DNA from: Amycolatopsis benzoatilytica AK 16/65
GTDB taxonomy: Bacteria; Actinomycetota; Actinomycetes; Mycobacteriales; Pseudonocardiaceae
Direction: 5' to 3'
Assembly: GCF_000383915.1 (NCBI RefSeq)
Contig: NZ_KB912942.1
Location: forward strand, 8,264,470-8,328,469
Length of the DNA: 64,000 bases
Every line of letters begins with the position of its first letter. Positions within the stretch are counted from its first letter, which is position 1. Of this stretch, positions 8,688 to 17,500 are shown in pieces. Both the position numbers and the translations under genes were made by a program. The notes under the pieces are model-generated. The model had not been told where the DNA came from, searched no databases, and saw only the letters and a list, made by a program, of their open reading frames with translations.

Positions 8688-9120
8688 AACGGCTGGGCTG
8701 CCGCGGCGCCCGGGACGGTGACTGTTTGCTCGGCCAACGCGAGGATCGCGTCGACCAGTTGGCTGCCTGTGCGGAGTGCGTGCGCTGCGGCGATCGCGGT
8801 GGGCTCGCGCCGACCGGCTTTGCGGATTCCGCCCGGTCCGCCGCAGCGAGACAGGATTTCTAGCACGCCGGATGGGCGATGCGCGGACCGATGGCGCGTT
8901 CGAGGGCAGGCTGGATGCCGGTGAGCAGGCCGCTGATGCGGTTGCTGGCCCGGATCGCTTCCGCAGCGAGGTCGTCGTTGAACCCGACCGGCACGTCCAG
9001 TTCGACCAGGGTGCCGTCGCCGACGTTGATCCGGCGCAGCGAGCGGGGTGCGTCTGCGATGAACGCGTCTCGCGCGTCGGTTTTCGCTTTGCCGGGGTAG
9101 CGGTCGTAAGCGCGTGTCAT
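8688..9120 (-). pseudogene. IS110-family transposase remnant, truncated and frameshifted
   Basis: On the minus strand, starting near 9120, the frame reads GKAKTDARDAFIAD, LVELDVPVGFNDDLA and NRISGLLTGIQPALE, all typical of the DEDD domain of IS110 transposases. It then stops at a TAG (8862-8860). One missing base near 8866 shifts the frame; the match continues as LEILSRCGGPGGIRKAGRRE and ends around EQTVTVPGAAAA. Both the first ~70 residues and the C-terminal IS116/IS110/IS902 domain are absent, so the element is dead. It ends only about 15 bases from the tRNA 3' end, which suggests a past insertion there followed by decay. Confidence 0.85.
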
Positions 9121-9181
9121 CGAAACCTCATCTGGCGTCACTAGCTTTCGATGTGAACCAAGCCAGTGGAGAGGGAAAGCC

Positions 9182-9532
9182 ATGGATCTGTTGCACATCC
9201 TGCTTCGGCCGATTCTCGTCGCGCTGCTGCTCGCGGCCGTGAGCGGCATCAGCATCGCGGTCCGGAAGCGGAAGGTCGCCAAGGCCGAGGCATCCGCCCC
9301 GGCACCGGTCGAGGACCACTCGCAGGCGTTGCTGCGCCAAGCTCAGCAGTACGACTACGGCCGGGACGCGCTGGCCCAGCAGGGGCAGCAGGCGGAAGCG
9401 CTTGCCCAGGCCCAGGCGTCGGTCAACAGCTGGCACCAGCTCACCCAGGTGCGCCCAGGGCGGTTCCAGGCCGAACTCCACGCTGCGTCCACGCGCCTTC
9501 AGCAACTGCAAGCCACCACCGGCCACGTCTGA
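9182..9532 (+). CDS. Small membrane-anchored hypothetical protein
   Basis: The 116-residue protein starts at an ATG with GAGAGGGAAAGCC directly upstream. Residues 5-27 form one hydrophobic segment (LHILLRPILVALLLAAVSGI), followed by a basic patch (RKRKVAK) that should keep the C-terminal part in the cytoplasm. The rest is alanine- and glutamine-rich helical sequence (QALLRQAQQY, AEALAQAQASVNSWHQL) that looks like one or two TPR-type helix pairs. No catalytic motif is seen. It precedes two other unknown genes on the same strand, and the three may be co-expressed. Confidence 0.65.
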   Translation: MDLLHILLRPILVALLLAAVSGISIAVRKRKVAKAEASAPAPVEDHSQALLRQAQQYDYGRDALAQQGQQAEALAQAQASVNSWHQLTQVRPGRFQAELHAASTRLQQLQATTGHV

Positions 9533-9598
9533 TCCCCAGCCGTGTGACGTTCGGCCACTAGATGAGCCTGGTTGGGCTCCGCCGAAAGCGAGATTGAG

Positions 9599-10282
9599 AT
9601 GCCTGCTGCCCTGTGGTCCGGCCGACGCGCCGCCCCTGCTGAGGTGACCGCCGACATCGCCCGGGTACTCGGGACCGAGCTCGGCCTGCCCTGCCCGCCC
9701 TCGACGATGACGTTGTCGCCGGACAGCGACGGGGTCCCGGCTGGGAGCCTGTTGCCGCCGCGCGAGCGGTTCAGCGGAATGCCGGCGCCGACGGAGGGTT
9801 TCGTCTACCTCGACTCCCAGACGCCACGGCCGTTCGAGCTGCGCGCCGCCATCATGAGCGGCCGCACGGCGGTTCGCCGGGCTCTTGGCCTGGGTCAATT
9901 GCTTTACGCGGTGCCCCTGCGCTTGCCGCGTCCGGTCCGGGCCGCGTTGGGCGCGCGCCGCAGCACCAGCTTCTCGCCATTCGAAGGGGAGCCGGCGGTC
10001 GCGGACCTGTTGAACGCGGACGGGGATCTGGTGCGTGAGGCCAACTTGCTGGCCTCCACGACGGCCGGGACCCAGAAGATGAGCATCAGCGTGCCCGGCG
10101 TCACCTATGGGCAGACTTGGAACGTGGACCGGCTGCTGGCCATCGAGCCGCTGCCGCAGGGCGCGATTCTGCTCGTCCGCACGCTGCACCGCGCCGCCCC
10201 GCGCGGCTGGACGCTTCGCGCGGATGCCGTGCTGGCCTTGGCTTCCCGGATCGAATTCGCGCTCAGGGTCGTGCCAGCATAA
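9599..10282 (+). CDS. Hypothetical protein
   Basis: The 227-residue protein starts at the ATG at 9599; an earlier in-frame ATG at 9572 is possible. I do not recognise a family. The N-terminal half includes a proline-rich segment (LGLPCPPSTMTLSPDSDG, then SLLPPRERF), the middle is basic (RRALGLGQLLYAVPLRLPRP), and the last ~80 residues look like a mixed alpha/beta domain ending in RADAVLALASRIEFALRVVP. There is no signal peptide and no long membrane segment. A 52-codon membrane-protein frame starts two bases after its stop. The proximity of an IS remnant suggests an accessory region. Confidence 0.5.
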   Translation: MPAALWSGRRAAPAEVTADIARVLGTELGLPCPPSTMTLSPDSDGVPAGSLLPPRERFSGMPAPTEGFVYLDSQTPRPFELRAAIMSGRTAVRRALGLGQLLYAVPLRLPRPVRAALGARRSTSFSPFEGEPAVADLLNADGDLVREANLLASTTAGTQKMSISVPGVTYGQTWNVDRLLAIEPLPQGAILLVRTLHRAAPRGWTLRADAVLALASRIEFALRVVPA

Positions 10283-10284
10283 CG

Positions 10285-10443
10285 ATGGTGCTGGTACTGC
10301 TGGCCATCGTGGTTCTCTCGCCACTGTCTGGCTGGGCACTGCTTGCCTGGACCCGGCGCGATCGGGGCGGCGCTGCTCGTCGCCTGCACGACGCCGCTGG
10401 ATTGTCTAGTCCGGTACCAGCCCCCGCGCCGAACGTCTGTTAG
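10285..10443 (+). CDS. Very small membrane protein (52 residues)
   Basis: An ATG at 10285 lies two bases after the stop of the preceding hypothetical gene. The product begins MVLVLLAIVVLSPLSGWALL, a single membrane helix, then TRRDRGG and a short polar tail rich in proline, ending at TAG 10441-10443. The tight spacing supports translation coupled to the upstream gene. No function can be assigned. Confidence 0.5.
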   Translation: MVLVLLAIVVLSPLSGWALLAWTRRDRGGAARRLHDAAGLSSPVPAPAPNVC

Positions 10444-10701
10444 TAGGCACTCAAGCCGGTTCCCAGGGGCATGGAGTGCCCCGTGCGGTGTGCAGAAGGC
10501 GATCGTTGTCCTCGCCAGGACCTGTGTACAGCGGCTCGTAGGGGTCGGCGCATTCGACTGCCGTCGCCGATTCGGCCCGCCGGTCACGACTCTCGGGGCT
10601 CGCAGCGAGCCGCACCGTTTCCCCGCCGGTACCGTCTCGTCGCCGAACGACCAGTTCGCACCGGCCCGTGCGGCGATTCCACAGACCTGCGGCGTTCGCG
10701 C

Positions 10702-11556
10702 TTACCGGGCACGGCAGGTCCTGAGATAGCTGAGGAACGAAGCCTGCAAGCCGGTCACGTGCGTTTCGCGCAGGACCGCGCTGGTGACGGCTTCGCCGCG
10801 GGAGATGAGGCGGTGCAGGACGGCGGCCGTGTTTTTCGTGAGGTTTTGGTAGATGGGCAGGTCTCCGAGCAGCTCTCGCTCGTTGAGGGTCACATGCAGT
10901 TTGGCGGCATGCCGGCTGTCGCCCAGTTTTTGGAGCTGGGCGAAGATCTGGCTGTCTTCACCGGCGACGCCGGGGCTGCCCGCTCCGATGCTCTCGAAGA
11001 GCGTGCAGCCGGTGAGCCAGGTGTAGAGACTGAAGAGTCCGCCGTAGGAGTAGCCGAAGAGGCCGTGACCGCTGGTGGCTGTGCCGTAGTCGCGTTCGAT
11101 CCGCGGGTGCAGTTCCGCGGTAAGGAAGCTCAGGAACGCGTCGGCATGGGTGTCGCGTAATTCGGCGAGGTAGGCGTCGGATTCTTCGCGGGTCCTCGCG
11201 CCCGTTCGAAACCCCAGCTCCACAGCATCGACGAGCTCCTTGGCGATGGGCTCGCCGGGCGGCACGAGGTCCCTGTTGCGCAGCCGATCCCAGTGCTGTG
11301 CTTCCTCGCCCGCATAGCCGACGCTGACTTGCAGGTAGGGCTCGATCTTCTGCATCGGGTCCCGCTGGGTGACGATGAGCGGAGCCGTCATGCCCAACGC
11401 CCAGTTGCCGTCGAGCACATACACGGCAGGCACTTGCGTCGTGGCGGGGTCGTAGCCCGGTGGCGTGGTGACCCAGACGCCGTAGTCGTGTCCGCCGCTG
11501 GAACGCATCTCGAAGTAGTCGGTGTCGGCCAGGCAGCCCTGCCACATAGTGCTCAT
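10702..11556 (-). CDS. Alpha/beta hydrolase, esterase (Esterase D/IroE-like) family
   Basis: The 284-residue protein has the putative-esterase fold. It contains a strand followed by PAVYVLDGNWALGM, the nucleophile elbow GYSYGG, and a late histidine candidate (RETHVTGLQ). There is no signal peptide, so it should be cytoplasmic. Similar enzymes hydrolyse esters of siderophores, formylglutathione or small acyl compounds; the substrate here is unknown. The start ATG overlaps the stop of the upstream amidohydrolase (ATGA, 11553-11556), so both are translated from one mRNA. The divergent TetR regulator at 12852 probably controls the pair. Confidence 0.82.
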   Translation of the reverse strand: MSTMWQGCLADTDYFEMRSSGGHDYGVWVTTPPGYDPATTQVPAVYVLDGNWALGMTAPLIVTQRDPMQKIEPYLQVSVGYAGEEAQHWDRLRNRDLVPPGEPIAKELVDAVELGFRTGARTREESDAYLAELRDTHADAFLSFLTAELHPRIERDYGTATSGHGLFGYSYGGLFSLYTWLTGCTLFESIGAGSPGVAGEDSQIFAQLQKLGDSRHAAKLHVTLNERELLGDLPIYQNLTKNTAAVLHRLISRGEAVTSAVLRETHVTGLQASFLSYLRTCRAR

Positions 11557-12779
11557 CGGAGGTCCTTCACAATTCGGCCGGCCTGGATAACGAGGACGGC
11601 GTTGGCGGGGTCGGCGAACAGTTCCGGGTCTTCGAGCGGGTTGCCGTTCCAGAGCACGAGGTCTGCCTGCGCGCCGGGTGCGATGACACCGACTTGGCCG
11701 GACAGGCCGAGGATCTCGGCGTTGGTCTTGGTGGCCGCGACGAGAGCTTCCATCGGTGTTTCGAGCTTCGCGCGCAGGCTGAGCTCCTCGCCTCGGCGGT
11801 CCTGAGCCGGACCGATGAGATCGGAACCCAGCCCGATCCGCACTCCGGCTTCCTTGGCGACAGCGACTGCCTCGGTCATCCGCTCACGAACACCCATCAC
11901 GCGATCGCGGGTCGATTCGCCGAGGCCGGCTCCAGCGGTGTCACGCAGCAGTTGTTCGACGACAGCGAACGTGGGCACCAGGGCAACCCCGCGAGTGGCC
12001 ATCAGGGTGGCCGTGGACGCATCGAGGTCGGTGCCGTGCTCGACGCAACGCACCCCGGCCTCGACCGCGTTCCGGATGCCTTCGTTGTTGTGGGCGTGAA
12101 CAGTCACGTAAGTGCCCCGCGCTGCGGCTTCCTGAACAGCGACGGCGATCTCTTCCACGGTGAACTGGGTGTCGGTCAGCAGGTCATGGGCGCCAACCAC
12201 TCCGCCGGTCACACAGAGCTTCAGGAAGGAGGCTCCGCGACGGAAAGCCTCTCGCACGTTGGCGCGCAGCTCGTTCGCGTTGCCCGACATCATGGACAGT
12301 GCGCACAGCCCCGGAATGTGATGGCTGCTCCACAGCTCGGTGGGTTCCCAGTCGGCCCCGTAGTAGCCGTGTCCGCCTATCTGACATTGGACAGGTCCGC
12401 ACGACAGAACGCGCGGTCCCCTGACCTTGCCCTTCGCGATCGTGGTGACGACACCGCCGTCGATCCCGCCGGTGTCTCGAACGGTTGTGAAGCCGGCATC
12501 GAGCGTCGCGCCGGCCGTGGCGAAAATGTCCGCGGCGATCTCAGCGGCACTGATCTGAAACGAGAACTGCGGCTGGATCAGGCTCGACAAGCCCAGGTGG
12601 ACATGCGCGTCGATCAGGCCGGGCGTCATCGTCAGGCCGACGGCGTCGAGGCGATCGCCGCGTGCGCTCGAGGCGCCGACCTGGGTGATGTGCCCGTCCT
12701 CGATGCTGACATCGACGTCGACCGGGTCGCGGCCCGATCCGTCGGCGACCGTCGCGCCGACCACTTGCCACGGTTTCAC
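11553..12779 (-). CDS. Amidohydrolase family protein (imidazolonepropionase-like)
   Basis: The 408-residue metal-dependent hydrolase shows the amidohydrolase set: HxH in PGLIDAHVHLG, a mid-protein histidine in YVTVHAHNNEG, a further histidine in RCVEHGTDLD and the catalytic aspartate in GLGSDLIG. Enzymes of this type cleave cyclic or acyclic amides such as peptidyl-proline, ureas or imidazolones; no substrate can be named. I place the start at GTG 12779, where GGAGGG lies eight bases upstream, rather than at 12824. With the downstream esterase it forms a two-gene operon for breakdown of an ester/amide compound, an inference from pairing only. Confidence 0.85.
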   Translation of the reverse strand: MKPWQVVGATVADGSGRDPVDVDVSIEDGHITQVGASSARGDRLDAVGLTMTPGLIDAHVHLGLSSLIQPQFSFQISAAEIAADIFATAGATLDAGFTTVRDTGGIDGGVVTTIAKGKVRGPRVLSCGPVQCQIGGHGYYGADWEPTELWSSHHIPGLCALSMMSGNANELRANVREAFRRGASFLKLCVTGGVVGAHDLLTDTQFTVEEIAVAVQEAAARGTYVTVHAHNNEGIRNAVEAGVRCVEHGTDLDASTATLMATRGVALVPTFAVVEQLLRDTAGAGLGESTRDRVMGVRERMTEAVAVAKEAGVRIGLGSDLIGPAQDRRGEELSLRAKLETPMEALVAATKTNAEILGLSGQVGVIAPGAQADLVLWNGNPLEDPELFADPANAVLVIQAGRIVKDLR

Positions 12780-12851
12780 GAGTCGTTCCCTCCACTGGCG
12801 CCGACTGCGACCATGGGTGGGCAAGCCAGCTTCTTTTCCAATGGATAAACT

Positions 12852-13454
12852 GTGGGAGTGATCTTGTCAAGCGCGGAACGCCACGGCGACGCACGCGAAC
12901 GTCTCCTGGCTCGGCTCCTCGACGCCTTCGGCGAGGCCCTTCCCGCGCCGGAGGTGTCGCTTCGTGAGATAGCCGCCCGGGCCGGGACCAGCCATGCCCT
13001 CCTGAGATACCACTTCGGATCGCTCCCGGGCGTCTTGGCGGCCATGCTCAAGGCGCAGCGATCACGTGACAACGAGGCGCTTTTCAAGGTTGCCCGGCAG
13101 GGCACCTTCGACGACCTAGTCGCGGCGATCTGGCGGACCTACACCCGCCCGGAGCAACTGTCGCGTGTCCGTGGCTTCTTTCACGTGGTAGGACTGGCCG
13201 CGTACCGCCCAGAGGACTTCCGTGAGTTCATCGACTCGCTCGACGACCTGACCAAGATGCTGGCCTCGCTCGCGGAACGCGAAGGGCTCGACGGCGAGGA
13301 AGCGCTGACTTTGGCCACCGTCACCGTTGCCGCGATTCGTGGCCTGCTCCTCCATGAAGTGCTGAATCCAGCAGCCCTCTCGGAGGACGCGGTCGCCTTG
13401 ATCCTGCGCATGAGCAAGGCCCAATCCGTTCCGCGGACCCGTCCGGGGCCTTGA
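12852..13454 (+). CDS. TetR-family transcriptional regulator
   Basis: The 200-residue protein has an N-terminal DNA-binding helix-turn-helix (VSLREIAARAGTSHALLRYH then FGSLPGVLAAML) and a helical ligand-binding domain of about 130 residues. It starts at GTG 12852; a second GTG at 12858 is possible. It is transcribed divergently from the amidohydrolase/esterase operon with 72 bases between the starts, the usual layout for a TetR repressor that autoregulates and controls its neighbours. I saw no convincing long palindrome in this gap, so the operator is not assigned. Confidence 0.88.
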   Translation: MGVILSSAERHGDARERLLARLLDAFGEALPAPEVSLREIAARAGTSHALLRYHFGSLPGVLAAMLKAQRSRDNEALFKVARQGTFDDLVAAIWRTYTRPEQLSRVRGFFHVVGLAAYRPEDFREFIDSLDDLTKMLASLAEREGLDGEEALTLATVTVAAIRGLLLHEVLNPAALSEDAVALILRMSKAQSVPRTRPGP

Positions 13455-14545
13455 ACAGGAAGCCGCCTTTCGCCACCAGGTGAGCCTTATCGACGCCTGC
13501 CCCTGAACAGCGTCGGCACCGGCTGCACCTTCTGCCCCGGGGCCGCACAGGGGTGTCGGACAGGGGTGTCGCACAGGGTGCGGTGGCGGTCCGTGAGCAT
13601 CGTCGGCCGCCCGTCGAGCAATCGATCCCGACGTCGCCCAGCCAGGTTCAGCCGCTTGCTGGCCATCCAGCGGACCGCTTGCCGCGGCGGGGCGCAGGCG
13701 CACCGCGACTCCGGGCCCCCTGCGTGGAACGTCGGCCCTCGCCGAGCAGGCTGTCGGCTGAGACCAGCCGCTGGTAGAGCGTGTTGACAGCTTTGATAGT
13801 TCGGTGCAAACCGGATTGGCAGGCGAGGCGACGCTCTGGGAAATCCACTGTGCAGGCGACCGAACATCACTGCTTCGGCAGGTTATGCAAACCGTGGTTC
13901 CCGTTCATTGGAACACGATGCCGCTGCGTCGGGCGGTGGCTTAAGAGCGATGCCGTCATCGAACAGGCGTCACCTGCTCGGGTGGAACCGCGTAATCTTC
14001 CCGTCGAAGAAGTGAGAGTTTCCGGCCGTGCGCCCATCTCGGGGGATGGGCGCGCCATCCGGTCGGGTATCCAGGTGCCATTCACTGACAATTCCGGACT
14101 CCAGTCCAGTCTGCTGTGGACGGTCCGGTGCCGGCGCGCGCAAGCCGGATAGTGCAGGTCGGTGTTCGGGAAATTCCCGTGGTCGAGCCGCGCCCGGCTG
14201 GACCCCGTACGTTGCAAGAAGCGCAACCTCGACCGGGAATCCGGGCGAGCGAAGTCGGAAAAACTTCAACCATCTCAACCGGGCCGCCAGGGCTGCGGAT
14301 CACGTTGTATGCCACCCAGTAAGGGGTTTTACCGGCCTCGTGTCGGGTGTCTGGGAAAAGGCGGAAAACGGTTCAGTTACCTGAACGGTTTCCCCCGCGC
14401 GGGGGTAAATTTCCACTCGTTCGGCGGACATCATAGGGTCATTTGCTGTCCACTGTGGTCATTATCAGCCTCCTTGGTGCGGCAGAACCGGGCTTCTCCC
14501 TGCCCGAGTCACGCACGCATTTTTTCGCCTTCAGGAGGCACGAAG
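13455..14545. other. Gene-free interval upstream of the surface-protein gene
   Basis: About 1.1 kb contains only short frames in all six directions, none with the codon bias of the neighbours or a recognisable family. Base composition from about 13770 to 14500 is visibly less GC-rich than the flanks, which is unusual here and fits either a long regulatory leader or decayed DNA. The only structured elements I see are the two palindromes at 14366-14405. Confidence 0.6.
14366..14405. promoter_or_regulatory. Two adjacent palindromes upstream of the surface-protein gene
   Basis: The first is GTTCAG-TTAC-CTGAAC (14371-14386), which extends outward after one mismatch with AAAC/GTTT pairs. The second, directly following, is the perfect 14-base palindrome CCCCCGCGCGGGGG (14392-14405). 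They end 140 bases before the TTG start. Either could be a regulator-binding site or a leader hairpin; there is no direct evidence which. Confidence 0.4.
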
Positions 14546-14548
14546 TTG
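14533..14548 (+). promoter_or_regulatory. Ribosome binding site that fixes a TTG start
   Basis: AGGAGG (14533-14538) is followed by a 7-base spacer and TTG at 14546. No ATG or GTG gives a better combination, and the signal peptide MRRPFGIALAAVLLAGG begins exactly there, so the rare TTG start is well supported. Confidence 0.8.
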
Positions 14549-17500
14549 AGAAGGCCATTCGGGATCGCGCTGGCCGCGGTCCTTCTCGCTGGGGGGACGG
14601 TTTACGTCGCGTCGCCGCCAACGGCTGCCGCGGACCCCTCGGACGGCACGCTGAAGGTGCACGTCATCCGCGACGTCAACGGCAACGGCTCCTATGAAGC
14701 CGCGCTCGAAGTCGGCGTCCAGGGAATCGGGGTCACCGTCACCGCACCGGACGGGAAGACCGCCACCGGGACCACCGGCGCCGACGGCGCGGTCACCGTG
14801 GCCACGACCGGGCTCACTGGCGGGAAGTACCGGGTGGAGACCAAGATCCCGGATTCGATGCCGTACCTGAAGCCTGCGCCCGCGGGCAACGGGCTGTCCT
14901 CGATGACCTCGTTCGCCGACGTTTCCGGCGGCAAGGCGGTCGAGCTGACGGTCGGTGTCTGGAACCCTTCCGACTACTGCCAGGCGAACCCGACCCTGGT
15001 CACCGGGTGCCAGCGCGGCGCGCGGAAGCACGACGGCAGCAGCAATGCCGCGCCCGCGTCTCGCTCACTGGTCACCTTCCCGTTCACCCAGCGCGGCACG
15101 GCCGACCCCAAGCAGGCGGCGAAGCAGGGCGACACGGGCACCGTCTTCGGCATCGCGTACCGGAAAGAAGACAAGCGGATCTTCTCCGGCGCGTACGCGA
15201 AGCGGCTCGCCGCCTACGGTCCCGGCGGTGCGGGCGCGATCTACGCGACCAAGCCGGACGGTACGACCACGCTCTTCGCCACCGTGCCGAACGCCGGTAC
15301 CACGCAGCACGCGATGAACGCCAACTTCGACGGGCAGTTCTTCGGCGTGCCGGGCAAGCAGGCGCTCGGCGACATCGACATCAGCGAGGACGGCAGCACG
15401 CTCTACGCCGTCAACCTGAACGACAAGAAGCTCTACGCGTTCGACGCCACCGGCGCCACCGCGGGCGCGCCCAAGGGTTCCTACGCGATCCCGGCGACTG
15501 CCTGTCCCGACGCGGCGGACTGGCGTCCCGGTGCGCTCGGCGTCCGGGACGGCAAGGTCTACGTCGGCGGTGTCTGCTCGGCGGAATCGTCGAAGAAGCG
15601 CGCTGACCTCAGGGCCGTCGTGATGACGTTCGACGGCTCCGCGTTCAGCGCCCCGGTGCTGACCCAGCCGCTGGACTTCCCGCGCGGCGCGGCTTCGGTG
15701 CACCGCAAGGGCAGCGACGTCTGGTACCCGTGGAGCGACAACTGGGCGGACTCCGGCCAGGGCGACCTCAAGCACAGCACCTATCCGTCGCCGCTGATGA
15801 CCGACGTCGGCGTCGAGAAGAACGGCGACCTAGTGCTGGACTTCCGTGACCGGTTCGGCGATCAGGGCGGCGCGGACATCCCCGCGCCGGACGGTTCCGC
15901 CGGCACGTACGAGACCTACACCGGCGGCGACCTCAACCGTGCCTGCCGCCAGGCGGACGGCTCGTTCGCCTGGGAAGGCACGAAGGGCTGCGCGAACAAC
16001 CACAAGGGAGACAACGCGGGCGGTGAACCGGCGAACGTCGTCGAGTACTACCCGGGTGACTTCTGGGCGCAGAGCGACGGCACCGGCGTCCACCAGGAAA
16101 CCTCGCAGGGTGCGATGGCGATCCTCTACGGCGAGACCCGGATGCCGGCGATCGTGATGGACCCGATCAACGTCCGCTCCGGCGGCGTCGGCTGGTTCGA
16201 CCGCACCGACGGTTCGATGCAGAACGCCCAGCACAGCAACTCCTACCGGGTCAACGTCACCGACGACGACAAGATGGGCGACGGCTGGGGCAAGGCGAAC
16301 GGCCTCGCCGACCTGGAGGCGCTCTGCGACCTCGCGCCGATCCAGATCGGCAACCGGATCTGGTTCGACGCCAACCGCGACGGCATCCAGGACGGCAACG
16401 AGTTGCCGGTGCCGGGCGTGAAGGCGGAAGCGATTCCGTGTTCCGGCGGCGCCGCGGTGGCGACGAAGACCACCGACGCGAAGGGCGAGTACTACTTCGG
16501 CACGTCGGATGGGCTCAAGCCGGAGACGTGTTACCACGTCAAGTTCGACTACTCCGGCGCGGACACGAGCCAACTCCCGGGCGCGCCACCACCGGCGAGC
16601 TTGGCGTGGACCGCGAAGGAAGCCGGTGTCGACCGGTGCATCGACTCCAACGTGGACCCGGCGACCGGGCAGGCGACGGTGACCACCGGCAAGCCCGGTT
16701 CGGTCGACCACTGCGTGGACGGCGGACTAACTGCCAAACAGGAGAACAACAAGCTCGGCGACTTCGTGTGGATCGACAAGAACGCCAACGGAGTGCAGGA
16801 TCCGGACGAGCCCGGCGTGCAGAGCGTCAAGGTCACGGTGAAGGACGGGGCGGGCGCCGAAAAGGGCGCCACCACGACCGGACCGGACGGCAAGTACCTG
16901 TTCGACAATCTGCCGGACGGCACCTACCAGGTGTGCTTCGACCTGGCGAACCTGCCGGACTCGGTGAAGGGCTACCGGGCGACCAAACCGAACGTCGGCG
17001 ACCCCGCGCTCGACTCGGACGCCGACCCGGCGACCGGCTGCACGAAGACCACGACGCTCGGCCCGGACAAGCGCCAGGACCTCACCCTGGACGCGGGCCT
17101 GGTCGCCCCGGCGAACAAGCTCGGCGACTACGTCTGGATCGACAAGAACAAGGACGGTCTGCAAAGCGACGGCGAGCCGGGCGTGCAGGGCGTGACGGCC
17201 GTGCTCAAGGACGGCGCGGGCAAGGAACTCGGCAAGACGACGACGGACGCCAATGGCAAGTACCTGTTCGACAATCTGCCGGACGGCACCTACCAGGTGT
17301 GCTTCGACGTCGCGAACCTGCCGGACGCGGTCAAGGGCTACCGCCTGACCAAGGCCAACGCGGGCGATGACGCGAAGGACTCCGACGCCGACCCGGCCAC
17401 CGGGTGCACGCCGACCACCACGCTCGGCCCGGACAAGCGCGAAGATCTCACGCTCGACGCGGGTCTGGTCGCACCGTCGGCAGGCGAGTTCAAGCTCGGC

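Noticed and set aside
13487..13870. A possible 127-codon minus-strand gene in the gap before the surface protein
   Set aside because: No ribosome site, codon use unlike neighbours, frames on both strands equally open and no recognised family.
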